Shown here piece after piece: positions 27,446 to 36,574 of a stretch of DNA of 60,223 nt. The notes under the pieces were generated by a model, which searched no databases, was not told the origin of the DNA, and saw only the letters and a list, made by a program, of their open reading frames with translations. The stretch is from Polyangiaceae bacterium. Its GTDB lineage: Bacteria; Myxococcota_A; Polyangia; Polyangiales; Polyangiaceae. The stretch is from NCBI GenBank assembly GCA_022842465.1, contig JALHPN010000027.1, positions 1-60,223 of the forward strand. Reading direction: 5' to 3'. Position numbers and translations under genes: made by a program. Within the stretch, counting starts at the first letter, position 1; the number at the start of each line of letters is the position of its first letter.

Positions 27446-28147
27446 ATGCGCGGCGTGAAGGCCGTAGCACGTACGTTTGCGTTCACGGCGCTCCTCTTCC
27501 TCGCGGGGTGCGGCCGGACGCCTGCCCCGCCTCCCCCCCGGAGCCCCGTCATGAAGCCCGAGACCCCGGCGATCGTCCAGACGGGCGCGCTCGTCCTCCG
27601 CGGTCGCGCCCGAGACGTGGGCCCCGAAGAGATCGCGACGAAGGAGATGCAGGACCTCTTCGCGACCATGATCGCGACGATGCGCGCCGCGCCCGGCGTG
27701 GGCCTCGCGGCGCCGCAGATCGGCGTCCCCCTGCGGGTGATCGTCCTCGAGGACCGCGCCGACCTGATGACCAAGCTGACGCCCGAAGAGCGCATCGACC
27801 GGGAGCGGACCGCCTTCGGACCGCGCGTCTTCGTGAACCCCGTGCTCCGCGCGGTCGGCGAAGAGACGAGGACCTTCTTCGAGGGCTGCCTCAGCGTGAG
27901 CGGCTACGTGGCCCTCGTGGAACGCGCGGCCGAGGTCGAGGTGACGGGCAAGGACGAGCACGGCGTCGCGCAGACGTGGCGCGTACGCGGATGGCCCGCA
28001 CGGATCCTGCAGCACGAGGTCGATCACGTCGACGGCACGCTCTACGTCGATCGGATGCTCACCCGGTCCTTCACGACCGCAGATCACGCGCGCGCCCTCT
28101 ACGCGGGGAAGCCCGTCGCCGAGGTGAAGCGGATGCTCGGCCTCTGA
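27446..28147 (+). CDS. Peptide deformylase with apparent lipoprotein signal
   Basis: All deformylase motifs are present: GVGLAAPQIG (84-93), EGCLS with metal ligand C148, and QHEVDH with H190/H194 and catalytic E191. Such enzymes remove the formyl group from nascent proteins in the cytoplasm. Here the long start (233 aa) adds RTFAFTALLFLAGCGRT, a good signal peptide with lipobox LAGC (C22), then a Pro-rich linker. An internal ATG at 27551 preceded by GGAG 7 nt away would give a normal cytosolic enzyme. Which start is used decides location. Confidence 0.85.
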   Translation: MRGVKAVARTFAFTALLFLAGCGRTPAPPPPRSPVMKPETPAIVQTGALVLRGRARDVGPEEIATKEMQDLFATMIATMRAAPGVGLAAPQIGVPLRVIVLEDRADLMTKLTPEERIDRERTAFGPRVFVNPVLRAVGEETRTFFEGCLSVSGYVALVERAAEVEVTGKDEHGVAQTWRVRGWPARILQHEVDHVDGTLYVDRMLTRSFTTADHARALYAGKPVAEVKRMLGL

Positions 28148-28213
28148 CTGCGTGATCGGCTCCGCAGGCGCGGCATCCGTGAAGGTCCCGCGCACCTCGC
28201 ACGTCACACGCGC

Positions 28214-28837
28214 GTGCGCCGCGCCCTCGCCGTCCTCGCGTGTCTCGGGACCTCGGGGTGCATCGCGGGGGTGAGCGGGTCGGCGGGCGTCACCCTCGAC
28301 ACCGCGGGAAACGTGGGAATCCTCGCCAAGGGCTCGAGCCTCGCCGGTCTCGAGCTCACGCCGCACGAGGAGGCGCAGGAGGACCACGTCGGCCTCTCCT
28401 TTCCTGCCGCCGTGGATCTCTTCGCCGGGTACGACTTCGGGCGTGGGAGCGCGGTCTTCGGCGCCGACTTCGGCCTCCGCGGGATCTACGTCTCCGATCC
28501 GGCGGCCGTCGCGGTGACGGGCGGCGCCGCCTTGCGCATCGCGACGTGGGTCGGCCGCGACCGCGCGTTCACGGCCTTCGGGCCGGTCGGGCACCTCGGC
28601 ATCCACCGGGTGCTCGCGACGAAGACGCGGGCAGGGTGCCAGCCGGGGGACGCCGCGCGGAGGTGGACGTACGGCGGGGCCGTGGCGGAGGGCGGGTGGA
28701 GCTACCCGAACCTCGCGGTCCGCCCGTTCGGGACGCTCTACGTCGCGCCGTCGTACGGCTTCGCGGGGACGACCGCGCTCTGCTTCTCGGAGCGAAGCGA
28801 CGGGCGAAACTCCGAGACCGGTCGCGAGATCGAGTGA
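28214..28837 (+). CDS. Hypothetical lipoprotein, outer-membrane-barrel-like
   Basis: The 207-aa protein begins with a short signal peptide and lipobox TSGC (C16). Strand-like segments alternate with Gly-rich turns (VDLFAGYDFGRGSAVFGADF, PFGTLYVAPSYGFAG). Two later cysteines (in AGCQPG and ALCFSE) may form a disulfide. This pattern suggests a small beta-rich envelope protein; no family is recognised. GTG start at 28214. The stop is 3 bp from the convergent gene. Confidence 0.6.
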   Translation: MRRALAVLACLGTSGCIAGVSGSAGVTLDTAGNVGILAKGSSLAGLELTPHEEAQEDHVGLSFPAAVDLFAGYDFGRGSAVFGADFGLRGIYVSDPAAVAVTGGAALRIATWVGRDRAFTAFGPVGHLGIHRVLATKTRAGCQPGDAARRWTYGGAVAEGGWSYPNLAVRPFGTLYVAPSYGFAGTTALCFSERSDGRNSETGREIE

Positions 28838-28840
28838 GCC

Positions 28841-30604
28841 TCACCGCGCGCGATAGGTGGCGATGGGGTCTTTGCCGCTCGAGGGCGCGGCCCAGTCCGC
28901 GAGGAGACGCGAGACCCAGCCCTTCAGCACGTCACGCCGCCGGATCGAGGCGTAGTCGGAGACGACGTCCTTGCCCAGCGAGGCGAGGCGCCGCGCGCGA
29001 GCGAGGTCGAGCGCGGCGCGCTCCTCGGCGTCGAGACGGTGGCCGTGCGCGGGCGGGGTCCCGTCGAGGATCCACGCGATGACCTCGTCCGTCGGCAGGC
29101 CGAACCCCTTCGCCGCCTCGAGCAGCCGCGACGCGAGCGCGAAGTCCCCGACGCGAACGGCCTCTCCGGCCACGACGACGAGGAGCGGCTCGGGCAGATG
29201 CCCCACGTCCGGCCCGAGGCGGTCGAAGGCGGCCATCGCCGCATCGGCGCCGGTCGTCGCGGCGCGGGCTGCGTCCACCGCAGGCTTCATGTAGGCGAGC
29301 GAGTCCTTGTCGAGGCCGTCGTGGCCGACGCCGCTCCCTTTCGCGAGCGAAGCCGCCTCGAGCGCGGCGAGGGTCCGGACGCCGGCGACCTCGAGCTTCC
29401 CCGCCACCCGGTCGGCGGCCTTCTCGGGGAGCGGCTTGCCGCGCGCGCGATCGAGCCGCGCCAGCATCATCCCGGCGCCCCAGGCGAACTCGCCGCCTCC
29501 GGTCGCCACCTTCTCGAGCATGGCCCTCGCGTCGTCCTCCCGCCCCGCCCCGAAGGCGCAGAGCGCCTTGTCGGGGACGCGGTACGCCGGCAGCGCCGCG
29601 CCGAGCTTCTCGTAGATCGCGAGGCACGTCGTCCAGTCGCCGCGCGCCGCGGCATGGCGCGCGACGCTGCGCTGGACCTCGAACGCCGTCGGCTGGGACC
29701 GTTCGAGCGCGGCGAGACGCGCCTCGAAGGCGTCGCCGCCGAGCGTACGGAGCTCCGCGAGCGCGCGTGACGCGTCGTCGAGATCCGCCTGGGCCACGAG
29801 CCTCGTGGCGCGCGGGCAGAGCCCGAGGCGGCAGCCCTCCCAGGTGAGCCCCGACGCCGCCACCTCCCTGCCCTCCTTCGTCCCGTGCTCGAGGACGCCG
29901 GCGAGGAGCGGGAGACCGCCGCCGTCGCCGTGCGCGCGCGCCGCGGTACGGCTCGCGTACGACGCGGCGACGGTCGGATCCGCTTCCGTCGCCATGACGC
30001 GACCGACGATGCGATGCGCGTCGTCGCTCCTCCCCTCTCCGAGGAGGTGACCGACCGTCATCGTCCAGTTGCCCTTGTTCTCCATGCCACCGAGGAGGAG
30101 GCCGTGCTTGTGGACGTCCGCGCGGGACTTCGTCGACACGGTCTGCGGGGGCCGCGAGAACGCGAAGTCGAGGGACGGCGTCGTGAAGACGCGATCGCCG
30201 GCGAGGACCCTCACGTCGGGCTTCGCGCTCCGCGAGGCGCTGTACACGACGTCGACGAGCAGCACGGGCGCCGCGCCGAGGATGTTGTAGACGACGGCGC
30301 CGGCGTGGGGGTCGGCGTGGAGGACGAACGACTCGACGTTGCGATCGCGCACCTTCGCGGTGACGTTCACGAGCCCTGGACGCACGACGAGCTTCACGTG
30401 CGTCTGCGGCATCACGAGCTCGTCGCGACCGCCGAGGGAGACGACGGCAGGCGTGTCGAGCCCGTTGACGACGTGGATCGCGACGCGACGCGGGCGGAAG
30501 AGCACGCCGGTCACCACCCCGCACACGACGAGGACGAGGACGGCGAGGACGGCGAGGTCCTTCCGAGAGGCGTTCCTCCGCACATCGGAGAGCCACGGCT
30601 TCAC
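28841..30604 (-). CDS. Single-pass membrane protein with helical-repeat domain, partner of the J-like protein
   Basis: The 587-aa protein starts GTG (30604) inside the stop of the J-like gene (GTGA). It has one membrane helix near residues 18-36 (LAVLAVLVLVVCGVVTGVLF) and a beta-rich segment (about 40-160, RVAIHVVNGLDTPAVVSLGG). A long alpha-helical region (about 190-560) has TPR/HAT-like repetition (for example FALASRLLEAAKGFGLP). It is the fourth gene of the Hsp70-like operon, so it is probably part of the same envelope-facing machine. No catalytic motif is seen. Confidence 0.7.
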   Translation of the reverse strand: MKPWLSDVRRNASRKDLAVLAVLVLVVCGVVTGVLFRPRRVAIHVVNGLDTPAVVSLGGRDELVMPQTHVKLVVRPGLVNVTAKVRDRNVESFVLHADPHAGAVVYNILGAAPVLLVDVVYSASRSAKPDVRVLAGDRVFTTPSLDFAFSRPPQTVSTKSRADVHKHGLLLGGMENKGNWTMTVGHLLGEGRSDDAHRIVGRVMATEADPTVAASYASRTAARAHGDGGGLPLLAGVLEHGTKEGREVAASGLTWEGCRLGLCPRATRLVAQADLDDASRALAELRTLGGDAFEARLAALERSQPTAFEVQRSVARHAAARGDWTTCLAIYEKLGAALPAYRVPDKALCAFGAGREDDARAMLEKVATGGGEFAWGAGMMLARLDRARGKPLPEKAADRVAGKLEVAGVRTLAALEAASLAKGSGVGHDGLDKDSLAYMKPAVDAARAATTGADAAMAAFDRLGPDVGHLPEPLLVVVAGEAVRVGDFALASRLLEAAKGFGLPTDEVIAWILDGTPPAHGHRLDAEERAALDLARARRLASLGKDVVSDYASIRRRDVLKGWVSRLLADWAAPSSGKDPIATYRAR

Positions 30605-32940
30605 GGGCGACTCCCGGAGGCGAGGCGAGCCTTCGGCCCGAGGAGGCCGAGGGCATCGGTGACGGCGTCGAGCGCCGCCTCCATCGCGCGGGCATCGAGC
30701 ATGCGCTGCGCGGCCTCGGGGCGGGCGCTCGTCGCATGCGTCACCTTCTCCGGCACCGTCTCGCGCTTCGCCACGAACGGCGGGTCTCCCGGAACCTCGA
30801 CGGTCACCTCCACCTCGTAGGCGCGCGCGGTGAGCTCGGCGGGCGCGACGGGAGACGACTTCGCGCTCCCCGCCGCCGAGGCCAGGACGAGCGATCCGAG
30901 GACGGCGGGTTTCGGCAGGACGGCGTCCGCGTTCGGCACCCGCGCGAGCGAGACGCCGTCCTTCGCGCGGATCGAGACCTTCACGCGGACGTCTCCGTCG
31001 TTCGCGACGAGCTCGCTGAGGCCCGACGCGCCGAGCGCGCGCTCGACGTGCGCCTTCGCGAGGGTCGTCTCGGAGAGATCCTCGATCACGATGGCGCCGC
31101 CGTGCTCGCGGACGTGGAGTGCGGCCCGCGCGAGCGCGTCGCGGCCCGGGTCGGCGCTCCGGAACGGGATCTCGTCCGCGAGCTTCGTGATGCGCGCCTT
31201 CAAGAGCTCCTTCGCCAAGGGCGCGTGCCTCGATCCGGCGTGCGCCGCGACGTACTCGCGGTACCCGGCGACCGTGTCCTTGCTCGCGGCCGCTCCGAAC
31301 GCGGCGTCCTCCGCCGCGCGCGTGTTCGACCACCCGACGACGGGGACGAGCAACGCGGCGACTGCGGAGGCCAGAAGCAGCGGCTTCGTGAGCTCGCGCG
31401 CGGACAAGCGCTCCCCCGTCGGCAGGGAGGCGAGCACACCCGGAGGGAGCACGTCGACGAGCGGCTCGGCCTCGAGCGCGCCCTCCGCGAGGAGCTCGAG
31501 CCCACGCGCGCGGACCGCGGACAACATCTCGAGCCAGCGCTGCGCGAGCTCCTTGCCGCGGATGCTCAGCGTGAAGGAGCGCCGCTCCTCCGGTCCGCCG
31601 AAGATCAAGGTCAGCTGCGTCCCGGTGTAGACCCCGTTCGTGTGCTGGTGCACGCCCTTCACGTCGTCGAGCGCGAAGAGCGAAAAGACCCTCGTGCGCG
31701 ACGGAGTCGCGTGGATCACGTAGAGCGGGTGGAGCGTCGTGAGCGACCGGAGCGGGGTCGACAGGAGGCGGAGCACCCACCGCCCCGAGATCAGGAGGAA
31801 CGCGATCGGCACGGCGAGGAGGAAGAAGGTGAAGAGCACGTCGACGACGCCGAACGAGGCGTCCGGCGCGCGGAGCGTCTCGTACGCCGCGGCCCAGGCG
31901 CCGACCGAGACGAGCACGGCGAGCGCGGGGAGGAACCATCCGCGACCCCGGAGTGCGAACGGATGGGTCTCGTCACGCGCCACGTCCTCGAGCCACGCAC
32001 GGAGCTCGGTCGGGAGATCGCGCGTCGCGATCACCGTCTCGCTCGCGACCGGCCGGAGGAGCTTCGACGCCGCGTCGAACCGCTCACAGCGCCGGAGGAG
32101 GTGGTTCGCGAGCGACGCACGGGACGAGCCGAAGAGCTTGGCGGCGACGGAACCGAGCTGCGAGGCGACGAACCCGCCGAGCTCCGGGTCGGACGCCTTC
32201 GAGACCAGCGCCTCGAGCTCCTCGATCGCGCGGTCTGCCCCCGACACGTTCCCTTCGAGGGCGCACGTCTCGACCTTGCGGAGGACGAGGATGAAGACCG
32301 GCCCGGAGCCCGGGGGGAGGAGCGGCACGGTCGCGTCGACGACGGCGAGCGCCTCTGCAGAGCGACCCGTCGCCGCGTAGTAGTCGCACGTCGCGAGCGC
32401 GATGCGGGCGTCCTTCGGGTCGAGACGCCGCGCCTCCTCGAGCGCGACCTCGACCTCTGCCTGGCGCTCGAGGCGGTTCAGGGCGAGCGCGCGATGGAGA
32501 TGATGCCGCGCGTTCTCGGGCTCCTTCTTCGCGAGGAAGTCGAACTCGGCGAGGGCCTGCTCGTGCTCGCCTCCGTTCAGGAAGGAGAAGGCGAGCTTCT
32601 CGCGTACGACGACCGTCTCCGGCGCCTTCCCCGCGAGCTCCAGGAGGATTTCGCGCGCGAGCTCCGGCTGCTGCTTCCCGAGCGCTTCGTCGGCGTCCGC
32701 GATCCGCTTCGCGACGTCCTCTCCGTACTCGGCGTACCCCTTCTCGCCGTCGTCGAAGCGCGCGCGCGCGTCCTCGTCGGACAAGAGCTCGTAGGCCGCA
32801 CGGATCTTCTTGAACTCCTCCGGATGGGCCTCGGGCGTGAACTTGCGAATGAGGGCGACGTACGCCTTCTTGATCGCGCGCACGTCTGCCGTCCGCTCGA
32901 CCCCCAGGACCTTGTACGGGTTCGCTTCCGCCGTGCTCAT
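30601..32940 (-). CDS. J-like domain/TPR membrane protein lacking the HPD motif
   Basis: The 779-aa protein has a J-like domain (about 6-62: NPYKVLGVERTADVRAIKKA, then IRAAYELLSD) in which the canonical HPD tripeptide is replaced by T-P-E at 35-37. TPR-like repeats follow (about 75-290). Three hydrophobic segments occur (near 335-355, 365-390 and 520-540, the last LLLASAVAALLVPVVGWSN), with a PH-like stretch between them (LHPLYVIHATPSRTRVFSLF). Canonical J-domains stimulate Hsp70 ATPase through HPD, so this one may instead dock to the Hsp70-like protein of the same operon. It lies 57 bp after the TPR-Lon gene. Confidence 0.82.
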   Translation of the reverse strand: MSTAEANPYKVLGVERTADVRAIKKAYVALIRKFTPEAHPEEFKKIRAAYELLSDEDARARFDDGEKGYAEYGEDVAKRIADADEALGKQQPELAREILLELAGKAPETVVVREKLAFSFLNGGEHEQALAEFDFLAKKEPENARHHLHRALALNRLERQAEVEVALEEARRLDPKDARIALATCDYYAATGRSAEALAVVDATVPLLPPGSGPVFILVLRKVETCALEGNVSGADRAIEELEALVSKASDPELGGFVASQLGSVAAKLFGSSRASLANHLLRRCERFDAASKLLRPVASETVIATRDLPTELRAWLEDVARDETHPFALRGRGWFLPALAVLVSVGAWAAAYETLRAPDASFGVVDVLFTFFLLAVPIAFLLISGRWVLRLLSTPLRSLTTLHPLYVIHATPSRTRVFSLFALDDVKGVHQHTNGVYTGTQLTLIFGGPEERRSFTLSIRGKELAQRWLEMLSAVRARGLELLAEGALEAEPLVDVLPPGVLASLPTGERLSARELTKPLLLASAVAALLVPVVGWSNTRAAEDAAFGAAASKDTVAGYREYVAAHAGSRHAPLAKELLKARITKLADEIPFRSADPGRDALARAALHVREHGGAIVIEDLSETTLAKAHVERALGASGLSELVANDGDVRVKVSIRAKDGVSLARVPNADAVLPKPAVLGSLVLASAAGSAKSSPVAPAELTARAYEVEVTVEVPGDPPFVAKRETVPEKVTHATSARPEAAQRMLDARAMEAALDAVTDALGLLGPKARLASGSRP

Positions 32941-32997
32941 CTGAGACCTCGCCCCCTCACGGAGCTCGCGCTCACGCCGTCGTCGCAGGATTTCTTG

Positions 32998-34605
32998 CTA
33001 GCGGTTCTCGGTCGACGGGGGAATGCCGAACGCGAGCTCGACCGCCTCGACCAGCGAGTCGACGCCGTGGACGGCCGTGCGCCGCCGCACTTCGGCGGGC
33101 AGCGTGCGCAGATCGAGCAGGTTCTTCCGCGGGACCAGGACGAGCGAAGTGCCCGCGAGGCACGCGGCGACGAGCTTCTCGCGAAGCCCGGCGATGGGTC
33201 GTACGACGCCGAGGGTCGTGATCTCCCCCGTCGTCGCGAGGCGCGGCACGAGCTCCTCGTCCTTCAGCGCAGAGATGATGGCGAGCGTGAGGGCGAGGCC
33301 CGAGGAGGCCCCGTCCTTCTGGAACTCCGTGTCGGAGAAGTGGACGTGGACGTCGACGCCGCCGATTCGAGCCTCGTAACCGAGCTCCTTCGCGCGCGCC
33401 TTCGCGCAGCTGAAGGCGACGCTCGCGGCCTCGCGTCCGCTCGGGCCGACGTTCCCCGTGAACACGAGCTCACCCTTGCCGGGGACGACGACGGCTTCGA
33501 CCGGCGAGACCCGTCCGCCGCGCTCGTTCCAGCCGAGGACGCCGATGAGGCCCGTGCGCCGCGCAGGACCGCTTGCGTGCTTCCGCTTCGCCCGGAGCGC
33601 GGCGGCCTTCGCCCCGGCGGGGCTCGTCGGATCGATCCTCGCGGCGCGCCCGTACGCGTCCTCCGCGGCGCGCGCATCGGCGGCCGCCGCGCACGCGTCG
33701 CCGAGGGCGTCGAAGACCTCGTGATCGAGCGAAGTGCCCTGCGGCGCGGTCTCGAGCGCCCTCCGGGCCGCCTCCGGGTCGCCACGATGAATCGCGATCT
33801 CGGCGCCGCGGAGTCGAGCCCGCACCGCGAGCTCCGGACGGATCCCAGGAGCGGCGGCGAGGTCCGCGAAGGCGCGGGCGGCGAGCTCGAGATCGGCGGA
33901 GAGCATCGCGACCTCGGCACGGAGCCACGCGAAGCCCGGCCCACGCTCCGTCGTGGTGACGAGCGCGCGCTTCGCCAGGAGCACGTCACCGCCGCGGAGG
34001 GCGTCGGTCACCTTCGTCAGCGGACGCGCCTCGGAGGGGAGCTCGGAGAGGCATCGGCCGAGGAGGAACTCCTCCTCGCGGTCGAGGGCGGGCACCGTGG
34101 CGCCGACGAGATCTCCCTCGAGCACGGCGAGCTCGCGGCGGACCTCGCGGACGCCTGGGTGCTCGGGCGCGAGCTTCGCCGCTGCGTCGAGGTGCTCGCG
34201 TGCCCGGTCGAGGAGGCCGAACGCGAGGAGCCCGGCCGAGACCGCGACGCGCCGGTCGACCCGATCAGGCTCGACGCGGGTGGCGGCGACGAGCCAGAGG
34301 AGGGCGTCGTCCGGCCGGCCGAGGCCGCGGTAGAGCTCGCCCAACGCGTCGCACGCGGAGGCGTCGCCTGCCTCGGCGGCCGGGACGAGCAGCTTCTCGG
34401 CCGCGGTGAGGCGGTCGGTCGCGACGTAGACGCGCGCGAGCATGCGCCGCGCGTTGGCGTGCCGAGGGGCGAGCTCGAGACAGCGCTCGAGCTGCGCGGC
34501 GGCCTCCTCGCGATGGCCCTCGGTGAAGAGGGCCTCGCCGAGGGCGAAGCGCGCCTCGGGATCGTCGGGCCGGAGAACGACGGCGCGCTTGCGATCGCTC
34601 AGCAT
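32998..34605 (-). CDS. TPR protein fused to a stand-alone Lon protease domain
   Basis: This 535-aa protein has tetratricopeptide-type repeats in residues 1-340 (e.g. PDDPEARFALGEALFTEGH). The C-terminal Lon proteolytic domain (about 355-530) contains KDGASSGLAL with nucleophile S434 and GEITTLGVVRPIAGLREKLV with general base K477. The Ser-Lys spacing is 43, exactly as between S679 and K722 of E. coli Lon. No AAA+ ATPase domain is present. Substrate recruitment and unfolding probably come from partners; the adjacent Hsp70-like gene (6 bp upstream) is the natural candidate. Confidence 0.87.
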   Translation of the reverse strand: MLSDRKRAVVLRPDDPEARFALGEALFTEGHREEAAAQLERCLELAPRHANARRMLARVYVATDRLTAAEKLLVPAAEAGDASACDALGELYRGLGRPDDALLWLVAATRVEPDRVDRRVAVSAGLLAFGLLDRAREHLDAAAKLAPEHPGVREVRRELAVLEGDLVGATVPALDREEEFLLGRCLSELPSEARPLTKVTDALRGGDVLLAKRALVTTTERGPGFAWLRAEVAMLSADLELAARAFADLAAAPGIRPELAVRARLRGAEIAIHRGDPEAARRALETAPQGTSLDHEVFDALGDACAAAADARAAEDAYGRAARIDPTSPAGAKAAALRAKRKHASGPARRTGLIGVLGWNERGGRVSPVEAVVVPGKGELVFTGNVGPSGREAASVAFSCAKARAKELGYEARIGGVDVHVHFSDTEFQKDGASSGLALTLAIISALKDEELVPRLATTGEITTLGVVRPIAGLREKLVAACLAGTSLVLVPRKNLLDLRTLPAEVRRRTAVHGVDSLVEAVELAFGIPPSTENR

Positions 34606-34611
34606 CGGGGC

Positions 34612-36339
34612 TCAGCCGTCGAGCGCGAAGAGCGCCTCGGTCAGCTTGGCGTCGAGCTCGACGATCTTCGCGCGGTCTCCCGCCGCGACGGCGCGCTCCG
34701 CCTCGGCGACGAGGGCCTCGAGAGATGCGCTCGACGTCGCAGAGAGCTTCTCCTTCGCGACGGCGACCAGCGCGGTGAGGCCCTCGTCCGCGGCGGACGG
34801 GGCGACGGGCGTGGGCGCCGGCGCGCTGCCCCACTCGCGGTCGAGGCGCGCGCGCGCGGCCGAGCGCTCCTCGTCGGTCATGCGGCGCGGCGACTTGTCG
34901 ATGACGAGCGACGCCTTCTTGCCCGTCGACACGACCTCGGTCGTCACGTCGAGGATGCCGTTGATGTCGTACGTGAACGTGATGGCGACCGACTCCCGCC
35001 CCGCGAGGGACGGCGGCACACCGTCGATCGTGTACTCGTCGAGGAACACGTTGTTCTTCGTGTAGCGCGACTCCCCCTGGAAGACGCGCACCGTGACGGA
35101 CTTCTGCCCGTCCGCGGTGGTGGAGAACCGCTCCGTGCGCGAGACGGGGACTGTGGAGTTCCGCGGGATGATCGGCGCGAACGTGCCGTAGACGGTCTGC
35201 GAGCCGGCGCGGCTCTGCGTCTCGACACCGAGCGTGAAGGGCGCCACGTCCGTGATCATGATCCCGGTCTCGGCCGAGATCCCGCCGGTCTTCAGCCCCA
35301 TCTGGATCGCCGCGCCGAGCGCGACGGCTTCGTCGGGGTTCACGTGCGTCCGCGGCTCCTTCCCGAAGTACTCGGCGACGCGTTGCCGGACGAGCGGCAC
35401 GCGCGACGAGCCCCCGACGAGGACGATCTCGGAGACGGTGCCCTTCGCGATCTTCGCGTCCGCGAGCGCCGCGTCGAGGCACGTCAGCGTCGAGCGCACG
35501 AGCTCCTCCACCAGCGCGTCGAATGTCGCCCGCGACACCTCCGTGCGGAACGAGACGTTCGGGGCGAGGAGCGGGAGATCGATCACCGCCGAGCGCGCGT
35601 CGGAGAGCTCCATCTTCGCGCGCTCGGCGGCGGCGAGGAGACGCGCCATCGCGCGGGCATCGCCTCGCAGGTCCGCTCCGTGCGTGCGGAGGATCTCCGC
35701 GCGCAGATGGTCGACGAGGAGACGGTCGAAGTCACCGCCGCCGAGACGGTTGTTGCCGGCCGTCGCCTTCACGTCGAGGACGCCGCCGAACATCTCGAGC
35801 ACGGAGACGTCGAACGTGCCTCCGCCGAGGTCGTAGACGACGACGTGCTCCTCTGCGTCGAGTCGATCGATGCCGTAGGCGAGCGCGGCCGCCGTCGGCT
35901 CGTTCAGGATGCGCTCGACGCGGAGACCGGCGAGCTCCCCCGCGTCCTTCGTCGCCTGGCGCTGGGCATCGGTGAAATAGGCGGGGACGGTGACGACGGC
36001 CTCCTCGACGGTGTCGCCGAGCGCGAGCGAAGCGTCCTCCTTCAAGGCGCGGAGGACGAGGCCGCTCACCTCCGTGGGCGTGTAGGTCCGGTCGCCGAGC
36101 CGCACGCGCTCGGTCGTCCCCATCGATCGCTTGACCTCCGCGACGGTGCGGTCGGGATGCGTGAGGAGCTGCGCGCGCGCGCTCGCGCCGACGTGGAGGC
36201 GACCGCTCGCGTCGAGGCCGACGACCGACGGCGTCGAACGGCCGCCGCGCGCATTGGGGACGATCGTCGGCTGGCCGTTCTCGAGCCGAGCGACGAGGGA
36301 GTTCGTGGTGCCGAGATCGATGCCGACGGGGACCGCCAT
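34612..36339 (-). CDS. Hsp70/DnaK-like chaperone
   Basis: This 575-aa protein has the complete Hsp70 ATPase domain: GIDLGTTNSLVARLENG, NEPTAAALAYG, VVVYDLGGGTFDVSVLE and EIVLVGGSSRVPLVRQRV. The beta-sandwich substrate-binding domain (about 380-490, TDVAPFTLGVETQSRAG to YDINGILDV) is present. The C-terminal helical lid is shortened to about 80 residues and there is no EEVD- or EVKD-like tail. It is about 60 residues shorter than DnaK (638 aa) and lacks dnaJ/grpE neighbours. It is therefore likely a specialised paralogue working with the TPR-Lon and J-like proteins downstream. Confidence 0.92.
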   Translation of the reverse strand: MAVPVGIDLGTTNSLVARLENGQPTIVPNARGGRSTPSVVGLDASGRLHVGASARAQLLTHPDRTVAEVKRSMGTTERVRLGDRTYTPTEVSGLVLRALKEDASLALGDTVEEAVVTVPAYFTDAQRQATKDAGELAGLRVERILNEPTAAALAYGIDRLDAEEHVVVYDLGGGTFDVSVLEMFGGVLDVKATAGNNRLGGGDFDRLLVDHLRAEILRTHGADLRGDARAMARLLAAAERAKMELSDARSAVIDLPLLAPNVSFRTEVSRATFDALVEELVRSTLTCLDAALADAKIAKGTVSEIVLVGGSSRVPLVRQRVAEYFGKEPRTHVNPDEAVALGAAIQMGLKTGGISAETGIMITDVAPFTLGVETQSRAGSQTVYGTFAPIIPRNSTVPVSRTERFSTTADGQKSVTVRVFQGESRYTKNNVFLDEYTIDGVPPSLAGRESVAITFTYDINGILDVTTEVVSTGKKASLVIDKSPRRMTDEERSAARARLDREWGSAPAPTPVAPSAADEGLTALVAVAKEKLSATSSASLEALVAEAERAVAAGDRAKIVELDAKLTEALFALDG

Positions 36340-36574
36340 GTGCCATCGGCACGATAGCGAAACCCGGGCCTGCGTAGGATCCCGATGTCAGAGGCGAGTG
36401 CCCCTCGCCCCCCCGCTGCTCCGCGCGCGGGATGTGGCGTCGTCGGAGTGGCCGGAATGGGCGACGCCGGACGGAGGTCCCTGCGTGTCCCGCCCCACAC
36501 CCTCGGCCTCTCTCGACTGACGGCGCAGTCCTCTCTGGACGAACCCCTCGCGGCCGGGGACATTGGCCGAGCCC

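Noticed and set aside
30736..36357. Very long plus-strand open frame (over 1800 codons) across the Hsp70-like operon
   Set aside because: It is antisense to four well-supported genes and its translation is Arg/Asp/Glu/Gly-rich and low-complexity, as expected for the opposite strand of high-GC genes.
36340..36574. CIRCE element or heat-shock promoter before the Hsp70-like gene
   Set aside because: No TTAGCACTC-type inverted repeat is present in the divergent region, and no clear sigma-32 motif was found.
36563..36574. TTG start for the acyl-CoA dehydrogenase
   Set aside because: The GGGGA box ends 2 nt before it; the ATG at 36575 fits the family start better, so TTG was not used.
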